Notes under the pieces: generated by a model
Database searches by the model: none
Told to the model about the DNA's origin: nothing
Seen by the model: the letters and a program-made list of their open reading frames with translations, nothing else
Part shown: piece by piece, positions 52,956 through 62,584 of the stretch
Position numbering within the stretch: the first letter of the stretch is position 1
Layout of the letters: each line of letters begins with the position of its first letter
Source of the DNA: Lachnospiraceae bacterium
GTDB taxonomy: Bacteria; Bacillota; Clostridia; Lachnospirales; Lachnospiraceae
DNA length: 64,000 nt
Reading direction: 5' to 3'
Assembly: GCA_900759665.1 (NCBI GenBank)
Contig: CAAEWE010000043.1
Span: 1 to 64,000 of the forward strand
Made by a program: the position numbers and the translations under genes

Positions 52956-55301
52956 ATGAGAAAGAATATGAAACGAATCCTAGCGTTAGGTTTAACCGGT
53001 CTTTTGACAGCCGGTCTTCTTACCGGCAGTGTAGAATATGCCGGCCACACATTTGCAGTAGATGCCATGGCTGCCAGTGTATCAAATGAAAAGGTGAAAA
53101 CAAACGAGTCCGGTGGACTGGATAAGGATGAGGTATCCAAGCAGGAGACAGTATATGTCAATACAGATGCTGCCGGAAGTGTAAAGGATGTGGTTGTATC
53201 TGACTGGCTGAAAAATTCAGGGATCAATGGCAGCGTGAAGGACGTGTCAGACCTGACAGATATCGAAAATGTTAAGGGTGATGAGAAGTTTGAACAGAGT
53301 GGAGATAAGCTTACCTGGAATACCGGGGACAAGGATATCTATTATCAGGGCAAGACCGATAAGGAGCTTCCGGTCAGCATGAAGATCACCTACAAACTGG
53401 ACGGTGAGGAGACAGCACCAAAGGATCTGATCGGTAAGAGTGGAAAGCTTGAGATGACCATTAAGTATACAAATAACTCCAAGCAGACGGTTTCTCTGGC
53501 CGGTAAGCAGACAGATCTTTACACACCGTTTATGATGGTGACAGGAATGATCCTTCCGGTAGATAATTTTGAAAATGTAACCATTGATAATGGGACTCTG
53601 GTATCTGAGGGAGATAATGATGTGGTTGTTGCTTATGGTTTCCCGGGACTGGCAGAGAGCCTGGATCTTGATAATCTTGATTTTGGCGATGATATGGATA
53701 TTGATACCTCTAAGATCAGCGACAAGATCACAGATACCGTAACCATCAAGGCAGATGTGAAGGATTTCGAGATGAATTCCACTTATACGGTAGCAACCAA
53801 TCAGCTTTTCAATGAGCTTGATTTTGATAAGATCGACGATATGGATGAGCTTACGGACAAGATCGATGATCTGACGGATGCATCCTCACAGCTTGTCAAC
53901 GGCACGGAGAAGCTTCATGAGGGAACAGAGAAGTTAAGCGACAGCTTTTCTGAGTATGCCGATGCGGTAAAAACTGCAAAAGACGGAGTTTCCACATTGA
54001 AGGATGGTGCCGGCACATTAAAGACAGGTATTGTAAGCTATACAAAGGGAACCGATAAGCTTTTGAAAGGTGTTACCACTTATGTAAAGGGCGCCAAGAC
54101 ATTGTCAAAGGGTGTGCAGGCATACACCTCCGGTACCAGTCAGCTGGTAGATGCGATCAATCAGCTTCGTACTGCAACAAAGGATCTGCCGGCACAGTAT
54201 GAAAAGCTTGGCAGTGGTGTAGACACTTATGTGGCTTCTGTCAACAAGCTTCTGGCAAAGGAAAACATGGATCAGATGACCACAGGAACCAAGAGTCTGA
54301 AGGACGGGATCGGACAGCTTGATGACGGTCTTACAGCAGCACAGGCTGGTGTGACACAGATCAACGCAGCCGCATCCAAACTGAAAAAGACAGATGAACT
54401 GGATCAATGCGTAGCAGGTCTTGAGGCAATGGTAAAACAGTATCAGGCAGCCGCAGCACAGGAAGGTGCTTCGGCAGAGCAGGCAGCAGCCGCAAAGCAG
54501 GCAGCCGCAGCGTTACAGGGTGCGATCCAGTATATTCAGGGTGGTGAGCAGGTGGCAGCAGCAGTGGATGCCGCTACAAACGGCAAGGCAGACGGAGATG
54601 CTGATAAGAACGGTTCTGCAGATCTTGCAGCAGCTCTTGCAACCATGAAAGCGGCTACGGATAAGACATCAACAGGTACAAACCTTTATACCGGTGCAGC
54701 TTCTCTGGAAACAGCAGCGGGTACTATGTCAGGATATGCAGCACAGCTTCGGGACAGTTCCAAGGCACTGACTGATGGAAATGCACAGATGAAGACAGGG
54801 GTAAATCAGCTCTCTGACAGCATTGGCAAGATGGATACAGCGGCAGGCACATTGACCGGCAATAATCAGGCATTGAATGATGGAGCAGCCGGTCTGATCA
54901 AGAATGCATCTACCATTACAAAGGGAGCAAAGAAGCTTACAGGTAACAGCAATAAGCTCCGCAAGGGAGCCGTTACGCTGGATCAGGGAACCGGAAAGCT
55001 GTTTGCAGGTATGACAAAGCTTGTCAATGCAACTGGTAAGGTTTCTGATGGAATTGACAGTCTCAATGATGGTGCTTCAACCTTAGAGGATGGAATGAAA
55101 GAGTTTGATAAGGATGGTATTTCTAAGATTGCAGATACCGTGACGGAGATGCTTGACAGTGCGGATGATCTCAATGACAGACTTTCCAAGATCAGCAGTA
55201 TTTCCGGTGATTACACAAGTTTCAGCGGAAATGCTGATGGTATGGATGGCAGTGTGAAGTTCATCATGGCAACGGAAGAACTCACTGCAGAGGAAGATTG
55301 A
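52956..55301 (+). CDS. Secreted heptad-repeat (YhgE/Pip-like) protein, MMPL partner
   Basis: A 781-residue exported protein with a signal peptide (ILALGLTGLLTAGLLTG). An N-terminal domain contains QETVYVNTDAAGSVKDVVVS and TYKLDGEETAPKDLIGKSGK. From about residue 305 onward come long helical runs of the xxxLxxG heptad type (LVNGTEKLHEGTEKL, LKDGIGQLDDGLTAAQ, LNDGASTLEDGMKEF). An Ala/Gln-rich stretch lies at about 490-540. These heptads are found in YhgE/Pip proteins, where they are joined to membrane helices; none are visible here at the C-terminus. It probably forms a long extracellular rod working with the MMPL pump. GGAGG precedes ATG 52956. Confidence 0.85.
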   Translation: MRKNMKRILALGLTGLLTAGLLTGSVEYAGHTFAVDAMAASVSNEKVKTNESGGLDKDEVSKQETVYVNTDAAGSVKDVVVSDWLKNSGINGSVKDVSDLTDIENVKGDEKFEQSGDKLTWNTGDKDIYYQGKTDKELPVSMKITYKLDGEETAPKDLIGKSGKLEMTIKYTNNSKQTVSLAGKQTDLYTPFMMVTGMILPVDNFENVTIDNGTLVSEGDNDVVVAYGFPGLAESLDLDNLDFGDDMDIDTSKISDKITDTVTIKADVKDFEMNSTYTVATNQLFNELDFDKIDDMDELTDKIDDLTDASSQLVNGTEKLHEGTEKLSDSFSEYADAVKTAKDGVSTLKDGAGTLKTGIVSYTKGTDKLLKGVTTYVKGAKTLSKGVQAYTSGTSQLVDAINQLRTATKDLPAQYEKLGSGVDTYVASVNKLLAKENMDQMTTGTKSLKDGIGQLDDGLTAAQAGVTQINAAASKLKKTDELDQCVAGLEAMVKQYQAAAAQEGASAEQAAAAKQAAAALQGAIQYIQGGEQVAAAVDAATNGKADGDADKNGSADLAAALATMKAATDKTSTGTNLYTGAASLETAAGTMSGYAAQLRDSSKALTDGNAQMKTGVNQLSDSIGKMDTAAGTLTGNNQALNDGAAGLIKNASTITKGAKKLTGNSNKLRKGAVTLDQGTGKLFAGMTKLVNATGKVSDGIDSLNDGASTLEDGMKEFDKDGISKIADTVTEMLDSADDLNDRLSKISSISGDYTSFSGNADGMDGSVKFIMATEELTAEED

Positions 55302-55371
55302 TCAGATAAGAAGTGTTTAAAGGACGCCCGGGATAACGATTCCGGACGGTTCCATAGAAATGGGGATTTGT

Positions 55372-55971
55372 ATGAGCGAGCGTGTCGAAGAAAAAAAGAA
55401 GCAGAAGCAGGAAGCACTCCTGATGTCGGCATTTGAGCTTTTTACCTCCAAAGGGATCAATAACACCTCCATATCCGATATCGCCAAACAGGCAAAAATG
55501 GCGAAGGGAACTTTTTATCTGTATTTTAAGGACAAATACGATATCAGGGACAGACTGATCGCCAATAAGGCGAGCCGCCTTTTCGAAAGGGCAGAGGAGG
55601 CAATGAGAGAAAAAGAATTCTCCGGTCTGGAAGAAAAGGTAGTATTTCTTGTAAATCATGTAGTGGATCAGCTTGATGAAAATAAAGCGTTGATGCGTTT
55701 TATTTCCAAAAATCTCAGCTGGGCTGTATTCTCCCATATCCGTATCAGTAATATGGGGAATATCAAGTGCATGGATATTTTCGATGGGATCCTGGGGGAG
55801 TCGGATCGTAAATTCCGTCAGAAGGAGCTGATGATCTATATGATCGTGGAGCTTGTTAGTGCGTCCTGCTACAGCGTGATCCTTTATGGAACGCCGTGTA
55901 GTCTGGAGGAATTAAAAGCAGAGCTTGACAAAACGATATGTGGACTGCTGAAGCAGTTTGAAGTAGACTAA
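55372..55971 (+). CDS. TetR-family regulator of the MMPL operon
   Basis: A 199-residue TetR repressor. The N-terminal helix-turn-helix reads ALLMSAFELFTSKGINNTS, ISDIAKQAKMAKGTFYLYF and KDKYDIRDRLI. The C-terminal ligand-binding half is helical and variable. ATG 55372 follows GGGG; ATG 55360 is the alternative. As last gene of the operon it probably represses its own promoter through the two TGAC..GTCA sites at 50648-50707 and is released by the pump's substrate; that role is inferred. Confidence 0.9.
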   Translation: MSERVEEKKKQKQEALLMSAFELFTSKGINNTSISDIAKQAKMAKGTFYLYFKDKYDIRDRLIANKASRLFERAEEAMREKEFSGLEEKVVFLVNHVVDQLDENKALMRFISKNLSWAVFSHIRISNMGNIKCMDIFDGILGESDRKFRQKELMIYMIVELVSASCYSVILYGTPCSLEELKAELDKTICGLLKQFEVD

Positions 55972-55977
55972 ATGATG

Positions 55978-56010
55978 AAAAAGATCTCTGAAAAGAGGTC
56001 TTTTTCTTTT
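55978..56010 (+). terminator. Rho-independent terminator
   Basis: A 12-bp stem with one G-T pair (AAAAAGATCTCT, 55978-55989; AGAGGTCTTTTT, 55994-56005) and a GAAA tetraloop, followed by CTTTT. Ends the MMPL operon. Confidence 0.88.
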
Positions 56011-56122
56011 GGGGGGTGCATCTTGCGTTTTACGGGAAAATATGGCATCATAAAAGTGAAAAAATAAAGGAAAACGGACGGAAAACAGGAATATATGTAT
56101 CAGATAAAAGGAGTGAGTGACA

Positions 56123-57136
56123 GTGGATGAAGGGCTGGCAAAATACGCACAACGCCTGATGGCGGGGGAATGGCTGGAGGAGGCACAATATGCGGATATG
56201 ATCCGGTTCCGTGATGCCCGGCTGGCAGAGCTTCTGTGCGAATATGCGGCCCGGACGAAAAGACAGCAGTCCGGGGAAGAGATCCGGTGGCTTGGAACCA
56301 TTGACCTTTCAAGCTACTGCAAAAATAACTGTTATTATTGCGGACTGCGCCGGGACAATCGGTTCGCAAAGCGTTACCGGATGAGTACGGATGAGGTGGT
56401 TCAATGCTGCCGCCGGGGACTGGAGCAGGGGATTACCCGGTATCTGATCCAGGGAGGAGATGATCTCTGGTATACGCCGGACCGGATCGGGGAGATGATA
56501 CGTCAGATCCGACATTTATCCGCAGATGTAGATATTTATCTGGCACTGGGAGAAAAATCAAGGGCTGTTTATCAGAAATGGAAAGCTGCCGGGGCAAAGG
56601 GATATATTCTTTGTCATCAGACAGCAGAGGACAGAGCATATCACAGACTGCATCCGGGCAATATGTCCCTGCTTCGGAGAAAGCAGTGTCTGTGGGAACT
56701 GAAGGAACTGGGTTATATGGTTGGGAGTGGTTTTATGATCGGAACTCCTTATCAGAGGGTGACAGGTCTGGCAGAGGAGTTTTCTTTTTTGCGTCAGCTT
56801 GCACCGGACATGATGGTGGTGGAATCTTTTATTGCCACAGAGGGGACTCCCTTTGAAAAGGAGAGAAATGGGATGATGGATCTGGTATACTTTATGACAT
56901 CTCTGCTTCGTCTTTCTTTTCCGGGACTTCATATGCCTGTGGGACAGACGGTGCAGATGATGGACAGGGAGGGGACTTTTCGGGCAATACAGGCGGGTGC
57001 TGATATGGTTCCGGTGGATCTGACTCCGTTGGAGCAGAGAAACAGCTATCATTGCTGTAAAAAGACGATGATGCGGGGGAGGATCGGTGTGGAGGATATG
57101 GAATTTCTGCAGGGAGAACTGCAGAAAGTGCAGTAA
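56123..57136 (+). CDS. HydE-like radical SAM protein
   Basis: A 337-residue radical SAM enzyme. The cluster motif CKNNCYYCG (C-x3-C-x2-C) is in DLSSYCKNNCYYCGLRRDN. Further HydE/BioB-like marks are YRMSTDEVVQCCRRG, RYLIQGGDDLWYT, LALGEKSRAVYQ, ILCHQTAEDRAYHRLHPG, VGSGFMIGTPYQ and AGADMVPVDLTP. HydE builds the diiron cluster of [FeFe]-hydrogenase, but no hydF, hydG or hydrogenase gene is in the window. It may be a HydE paralog with another substrate. GTG 56123 fits the AAAGGAG site better than GTG 56117. No clear promoter was seen in the 110 bp after the terminator. Confidence 0.82.
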   Translation: MDEGLAKYAQRLMAGEWLEEAQYADMIRFRDARLAELLCEYAARTKRQQSGEEIRWLGTIDLSSYCKNNCYYCGLRRDNRFAKRYRMSTDEVVQCCRRGLEQGITRYLIQGGDDLWYTPDRIGEMIRQIRHLSADVDIYLALGEKSRAVYQKWKAAGAKGYILCHQTAEDRAYHRLHPGNMSLLRRKQCLWELKELGYMVGSGFMIGTPYQRVTGLAEEFSFLRQLAPDMMVVESFIATEGTPFEKERNGMMDLVYFMTSLLRLSFPGLHMPVGQTVQMMDREGTFRAIQAGADMVPVDLTPLEQRNSYHCCKKTMMRGRIGVEDMEFLQGELQKVQ

Positions 57137-57187
57137 TGCGGAAGTCCGTCCCGGGATGTGACTTTCCAGAGGGGCGTGGTGATTAGA

Positions 57188-57835
57188 ATGAGATTGCGGC
57201 TGGTAGTGGATCAATATGCAGGAGATGACGGGATCGCAAGTGCTTTGCGGCAGGAGCAAGTGTTTGTTACAGAGCAGGAGGATGCTTATGATGCTGTTCT
57301 TATTTGTCTGAATGGACAGGAGGATATGTTTGGGCGGTTGTCAGAGTTTCGGGACAATCATGCATGTCCGATCGTTGTAAACGGATATGATAGAAATCGT
57401 TCCTACTACGAGGAGATACGTTGTCTGGAAATGGGAGCCGATGATTATGTCCCGGCAGGGACATTGGCACCGGTGCTGATCCTGCGGCTGGAACGTCTGA
57501 TCCGGTTATATCGTGGAGAGACGGGGGCTTTTCGGTACCGGCAGGGGCTGGTGGAGCTGACAAAGCAGAAGGATTTTGTTTGGCAGGGAGATTGCCTGGA
57601 ACTGACGGGCAAAGAGTACAGGCTGTTTCAACGCCTGTTGCGGGAAAACGGACAGATTGTTTCCACCGGGGAACTAATGCAGCTATGGTGTCAGGGAGAG
57701 GCTGCAGGGAAGGATGTACTCAATACCATGATCCGTAAGCTTCGAATCAAATGTAAAGACACGCCGTTTCGGATCGTGAATTGTTATGGGAGAGGATACG
57801 CTTTGAAATACGACAGCAGAAAATGCAATGTTTGA
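57188..57835 (+). CDS. OmpR-like regulator with degenerate receiver
   Basis: A 215-residue protein with an OmpR-type winged helix at the C-terminus (LTGKEYRLFQRLLREN, IVSTGELMQLW, DVLNTMIRKLRIK, GRGYALKY). The N-terminal half has the receiver shape (LEMGADDYVPAG) but lacks the phospho-acceptor: the expected Asp position reads AVLICLNG, and the invariant Lys of the KPF loop is missing. It is therefore probably phosphorylation-independent. No kinase is adjacent. Start uncertain: ATG 57188 or GTG 57179, the latter nearer to GAGGGGC. Confidence 0.8.
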   Translation: MRLRLVVDQYAGDDGIASALRQEQVFVTEQEDAYDAVLICLNGQEDMFGRLSEFRDNHACPIVVNGYDRNRSYYEEIRCLEMGADDYVPAGTLAPVLILRLERLIRLYRGETGAFRYRQGLVELTKQKDFVWQGDCLELTGKEYRLFQRLLRENGQIVSTGELMQLWCQGEAAGKDVLNTMIRKLRIKCKDTPFRIVNCYGRGYALKYDSRKCNV

Positions 57836-57940
57836 GACAATAAATTAGTATTTATTGCGTATATTGTTTTGTATACTGTAGGAAAGCGAATGAAAATATT
57901 ATATCGGGGCAGGAGCTGCCGGGAAAGGTATGGTGTATTT

Positions 57941-58795
57941 ATGAAGTTTACAAAGATGCATGGATGCGGGAATGATTATGTATATGTGAATTGTATGAAA
58001 AAGATGATCGAGGATCCGGCAAAGGTATCCCGGTTTGTCAGTGACCGTCATTTTGGAGTGGGATCGGATGGACTGATCTTGATCTGTCCTTCAGAGCAGG
58101 CAGATTTCCGGATGGCAATGTATAATGCAGATGGCTCTGAGGGAGAGATGTGCGGAAACGGGATCCGCTGCGTAGCAAAGTATGTTTATGATTATGGTCT
58201 CACAGACAAAACCAGCATTTCCGTAGAGACAAAGGGTGGTATGAAATATCTGGATCTGACGGTCGAAGATGGAAAGGTTCAGATGGTAAAGGTCAATATG
58301 GGATCTCCGATCTTAAATCCGGCACAGATACCGATCCTTTCGGAGAAGGAGCAGTTTATTGACGAGCCGGTGGAGGTAGATGGAGTTGTTTACAGGATGA
58401 CAGGAGTTTCCCTGGGCAATCCTCATGTGGTGACATTTGTAGATGATACCTCGTCGCTGGACCTGGAAAAGATCGGACCTTCTTTTGAAAATCATAAGCT
58501 GTTTCCGAAACGGATCAATACCGAGTTTGTTCAGGTGTTAAATGATCATGAGATCAATATGAGAGTCTGGGAACGTGGATCCGGAGAGACGCTGGCATGC
58601 GGAACGGGAACATGTGCCTCTGCGGTGGCATGCGTTTTGAACGGTAAGACAAAGGAGCATTTGACGGTTCATCTTCTGGGAGGAGATCTGGAGATTTTTT
58701 ATGACCGGGAGAATGATACCGTGTGGATGACCGGACCGGCGAGTGTTGTTTATGACGGAGAACTCAGTGAAGAGTCCATGAAAATGATCAAATAA
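57941..58795 (+). CDS. dapF: Diaminopimelate epimerase
   Basis: A 284-residue cofactor-free epimerase making meso-DAP from LL-DAP for cell wall and lysine. The opening KMHGCGNDYVYVN, the first catalytic cysteine in EGEMCGNGIRC, SLGNPHVVTFVDD, and the second cysteine in LACGTGTCASAVA are all present. ATG 57941 is chosen by homology of MKFTKMHG with family starts; the upstream frame lacks a ribosome site. It stands 28 bp before murE, which uses its product. Confidence 0.95.
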   Translation: MKFTKMHGCGNDYVYVNCMKKMIEDPAKVSRFVSDRHFGVGSDGLILICPSEQADFRMAMYNADGSEGEMCGNGIRCVAKYVYDYGLTDKTSISVETKGGMKYLDLTVEDGKVQMVKVNMGSPILNPAQIPILSEKEQFIDEPVEVDGVVYRMTGVSLGNPHVVTFVDDTSSLDLEKIGPSFENHKLFPKRINTEFVQVLNDHEINMRVWERGSGETLACGTGTCASAVACVLNGKTKEHLTVHLLGGDLEIFYDRENDTVWMTGPASVVYDGELSEESMKMIK

Positions 58796-58822
58796 TGAAA
58801 CAATAGAAAGGAAGAAGATATC

Positions 58823-60292
58823 ATGCAGTTAAAGACATTGTTGGAAGATATGGAGTATCAGGTGGTACAGGGAAATACCGATCAGGAGATATCGGCACTG
58901 ATCTACGATTCCCGCAAAGCGGCACCGGGAGCTGTCTTTGTATGTATCTGCGGAGCCGTGCGGGACGGTCATGATTTTGCAAAAGAGGTTACAGAGAAGG
59001 GATGTCCGGTTCTGATCGTACAGAAGGATGTAGAGGTGTCAGCAGATGTGACAGTAATACGCGTGGAGGATACCAGACTGGCACTGGCGCAGGCGTCTGC
59101 GGCATTTTTCGGTCATCCGGCAAAGGAGCTCACCACGATTGGTATTACCGGAACCAAGGGGAAAACAACAGCAACCTATATGGTTCGTTCCATATTGGAG
59201 CATTCCGGCTACAAGACGGGACTCATTGGAACAATTGAAACCATTATCGGTGAGGAGAAGATCCCGTCTGCCAATACGACGCCGGAGTCCTATGTGGTGC
59301 AGGAATCCTTCCGTAAGATGGTAGATGCCGGCTGCAAATGTGTGGTCATGGAAGTATCTTCACAGGGACTGATGCTTCACCGTGTCAGCGGCTTTGTTTT
59401 TGATTATGGTATCTTTACCAATCTGGAGCCGGATCATATCGGACCGAATGAGCATAAGGATCTGGCAGATTATATTCACTGTAAGAGTCTGTTATTCAGG
59501 CAGTGCCGTCAGGGTATTTTTAATGCAGATGATTCTCATCTGGAGGAAATCCTGCAGGGGCATACCTGTGAGGTGGAGACCTATGGATTTTCGGAGAATG
59601 CCGATCTGCGTGCTTCGGGTGTGCATCTGATGGATAAGGGAGGCACTCTGGGAGTTGCCTATCATATGAGCGGTAAGCTGGATATGGATGTGGAGATCGA
59701 TATTCCGGGCAAGTTTAGTGTTTATAATTCCATGACAGCCATTGCAATCTGTCGTCACTTTGGGGTGAAAGAGGAGACGATTCTGGATTCCCTGTCCAAG
59801 ATCCGTGTCAAAGGACGGGTGGAGATCGTACCGGTTTCTTCGAAGTTTACGCTGATGATCGATTATGCACATAATGCCATAAGTCTGGAGAGCCTGCTTT
59901 CCACGCTGAAAGAATATCATCCGAAACGTCTTGTATGTCTGTTTGGATGTGGTGGAAACCGTTCCAGAGACAGACGTTTCCAGATGGGAGAGGTATCCTC
60001 AAGACTTGCGGATCTGACCATTGTTACCTCGGATAATCCGAGAAATGAGGAGCCACAGGCGATTCTGGATGATATCGTAACAGGGGTTCAAAAGGCGGAT
60101 GGAGAATATGTCACGATCATCGACCGGGCAGAGGCGATCCGTTATGCCATTGAGAATGCCAGAGAGGGAGATGTCATCGTACTGGCAGGCAAGGGACACG
60201 AGGATTATCAGGAGATCAAAGGCCAGAAGCATCATATGGATGAGCGTGAGCTGGTTGCCGATGTGGTGAAGGATGGTAACTTCTTAAAGTAA
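58823..60292 (+). CDS. murE: UDP-MurNAc-tripeptide synthetase (meso-DAP type)
   Basis: A 489-residue Mur ligase that adds the third stem-peptide residue. ATP-binding GITGTKGKTTATYMV, the N-terminal YDSRKAAPGAVFVC domain, MEVSSQGLMLHRV, and GRVEIVP with MIDYAHN are family marks. The specificity loop reads DNPRNEEP, the pattern of meso-DAP-adding enzymes, consistent with the preceding dapF. Ribosome site AAAGGAAG precedes ATG 58823. Cytoplasmic. Confidence 0.95.
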   Translation: MQLKTLLEDMEYQVVQGNTDQEISALIYDSRKAAPGAVFVCICGAVRDGHDFAKEVTEKGCPVLIVQKDVEVSADVTVIRVEDTRLALAQASAAFFGHPAKELTTIGITGTKGKTTATYMVRSILEHSGYKTGLIGTIETIIGEEKIPSANTTPESYVVQESFRKMVDAGCKCVVMEVSSQGLMLHRVSGFVFDYGIFTNLEPDHIGPNEHKDLADYIHCKSLLFRQCRQGIFNADDSHLEEILQGHTCEVETYGFSENADLRASGVHLMDKGGTLGVAYHMSGKLDMDVEIDIPGKFSVYNSMTAIAICRHFGVKEETILDSLSKIRVKGRVEIVPVSSKFTLMIDYAHNAISLESLLSTLKEYHPKRLVCLFGCGGNRSRDRRFQMGEVSSRLADLTIVTSDNPRNEEPQAILDDIVTGVQKADGEYVTIIDRAEAIRYAIENAREGDVIVLAGKGHEDYQEIKGQKHHMDERELVADVVKDGNFLK

Positions 60293-60310
60293 TGGGAAAT
60301 GGGGAAACAT

Positions 60311-62545
60311 ATGATATTTGCAGATGTGATCGTAGATATATCCGTAAAAAGCCTTGACCGGCCGTTTCAGTATATTGTGCCGGAACAGATGCTAGAGGAT
60401 GCGGTGATCGGAGCAATGGTGATCATTCCCTTTGGCAGTGGTAACAGGGAGTTAAAGGGATATATCATCGGCCTGTCCGGTGAGGCCAAGTTTGATGTTG
60501 ATAAGACCAAGGCAATAAAGGAGATCGTAAAGCAGGGAGTGGTTGCAGAATCACACCTGCTTTCCCTTGCTTATTGGATCAAAGAAAATTACGGCTCTAC
60601 GATGAATGATGCCATTAAGGCAGTGCTTCCGGTGCGACGGGAGATCAAAAAGAAGATCAGCCGTACTGTGTCCCCTCTCGTGGTACGAAGTGAAATGGAG
60701 CAGCTTTTGCAGGAATATGCCCGAAAGCATTACAAGGCAAAGGTGAGGGTATTACAGGCACTTCTTGATCAGGAGGATTATGAAGAGGGCATTTCTTATG
60801 AGGTGCTCCAGAGAGATTATAAAGCGACTCCTGCGGTGCTTCGCAGCCTGCAGGAGCAGAAGCTGCTTCAGATATCGGAAAGCCGCCAGTACCGGAATCC
60901 GGTGCATCAGTCCGGCGTGCAGGACCGGCCGCCGGTACTGAATGAAGAACAGCAGGTGATCGTTGACGCGGTGACGAAGGATTATCTGGCGGGAGTCCGC
61001 AAAACATATCTGATCCATGGGGTGACCGGCAGCGGCAAGACAGAGGTTTATATGGGGATCATTGAACAGGTGATCGCACAGGGGCAGCAGGTGATCATGC
61101 TGATCCCGGAGATCGCCCTGACCTTTCAGACGGTAAACCGTTTTTACCGCCGGTTTGGAGAACGGGTTTCGGTCATGCATTCCCGGTTATCCCAGGGGGA
61201 GAAATTTGATCAGTTTGAACGGGCAAAGGCAGGGAAGATTGACATTATGATCGGTCCCCGTTCTGCTCTGTTTACGCCTTTTGAACGGCTGGGACTGATC
61301 GTGATGGATGAGGAGCATGAGACAAGTTATCAGAGTGAAATGCCACCGAAATATCATGCCAGAGAGGTGGCGGTCCACCGGGCAGCCATGACAGGTGCCA
61401 GCGTGATCCTGGGATCGGCAACACCGTCTTTGGAGTCTTATTACCGGGCACAGAAGGGCAGATATCAGTTATTTACCATGACTCATCGTGCGGGAGGAGC
61501 CGTGCTTCCACAAATCTGGGTAACGGATCTGCGGGAGGAGCTGGAACGGAAAAACCGATCCATATTTGGAGGAAAACTCACAGAGCTGATGGAGGATCGT
61601 CTGCACAAAAAAGAACAGATCATATTATTTTTGAACCGGCGAGGTTATGCGGGATCTGTCTCATGCAGAAAATGCGGAGAGGTGTTGAAATGTCCTCACT
61701 GTTCCGTCTCTCTGACTGCACATATGCGGTATGGCCGGCTGGATCAGCTGGTATGTCATTACTGTGGATACCAGACACCGATGCCGGCACATTGCCCAAG
61801 CTGCCAGTCAAAATATATCGGTACCTTTGGAATCGGCACCCAGAAGGTCGAGCAGATGGTGCGGGAACGATTTCCACAGGCAGGAGTGCTTCGGATGGAT
61901 GCGGATACCACTACTGGAAAGGAAGGGCATGAGAAGATCCTTCAGGACTTTGCATCGGGAAGTGCCGATATTCTAATCGGAACCCAGATGATCGTGAAAG
62001 GACATGATTTCCCAAATGTGACTCTGGTTGGTATTCTGGCGGCGGATCTGTCCCTGAATGTGGGAGATTTCCGGGCAGCGGAGAGAACATATCAGCTTCT
62101 TGCCCAGGCGGCAGGCAGAGCCGGACGTGGAGAAAAACCGGGGGATGTGGTACTTCAGACCTATCAGCCGGAGCATTACAGCATTGTGGCGGCTGCAAAG
62201 CAGGATTATCTGGGATTTTATCAGCAGGAGCTGATTCAGAGACAAATCTTGCATTATCCGCCGGTTTCTAATATACTGGGAGTATTGGTGCTTTCTGAGA
62301 GCCTGCATCATGTCAGGGAGCTTTCGGAAGAACTGGCAGAGCAAATGAGGCAGTATGAACAGGTCGTGATCCTGGGACCGGCTCCGGCGGCACTGGCAAA
62401 AGCAAAGGACGTGCATCGGTATATTATTTATGCCAAATGCAGGGATTACCGGGTGCTCCGTCAGATCAAAAACAGGCTGGAGCAATCTATGAAAGCACAG
62501 GAAATGTACAGGGACTGCAGACTGCAGTTTGATTTTAATTTATAA
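60311..62545 (+). CDS. priA: Primosomal replication helicase PriA
   Basis: A 744-residue helicase that reloads replication at broken forks. The DNA-binding start is FADVIVDISVKSLDRPFQY. Helicase motifs are GVTGSGKTEVYM (Walker A), IVMDEEHETSYQ (Walker B) and GSATPSLESYY. A zinc-binding insert has eight cysteines in four CxxC pairs (SCRKCGEVLKCPHC, then VCHYCGYQ and HCPSCQSKY). The C-terminal helicase part has GTQMIVKGHDFPNVTLVG and QAAGRAGRG. I prefer ATG 60311, six bases after GGGG; ATG 60299 overlaps the ribosome site. Confidence 0.95.
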   Translation: MIFADVIVDISVKSLDRPFQYIVPEQMLEDAVIGAMVIIPFGSGNRELKGYIIGLSGEAKFDVDKTKAIKEIVKQGVVAESHLLSLAYWIKENYGSTMNDAIKAVLPVRREIKKKISRTVSPLVVRSEMEQLLQEYARKHYKAKVRVLQALLDQEDYEEGISYEVLQRDYKATPAVLRSLQEQKLLQISESRQYRNPVHQSGVQDRPPVLNEEQQVIVDAVTKDYLAGVRKTYLIHGVTGSGKTEVYMGIIEQVIAQGQQVIMLIPEIALTFQTVNRFYRRFGERVSVMHSRLSQGEKFDQFERAKAGKIDIMIGPRSALFTPFERLGLIVMDEEHETSYQSEMPPKYHAREVAVHRAAMTGASVILGSATPSLESYYRAQKGRYQLFTMTHRAGGAVLPQIWVTDLREELERKNRSIFGGKLTELMEDRLHKKEQIILFLNRRGYAGSVSCRKCGEVLKCPHCSVSLTAHMRYGRLDQLVCHYCGYQTPMPAHCPSCQSKYIGTFGIGTQKVEQMVRERFPQAGVLRMDADTTTGKEGHEKILQDFASGSADILIGTQMIVKGHDFPNVTLVGILAADLSLNVGDFRAAERTYQLLAQAAGRAGRGEKPGDVVLQTYQPEHYSIVAAAKQDYLGFYQQELIQRQILHYPPVSNILGVLVLSESLHHVRELSEELAEQMRQYEQVVILGPAPAALAKAKDVHRYIIYAKCRDYRVLRQIKNRLEQSMKAQEMYRDCRLQFDFNL

Positions 62546-62584
62546 AGATGGAGACAGGTGTCTCCCGGAAAGGAAGGTAGCATA

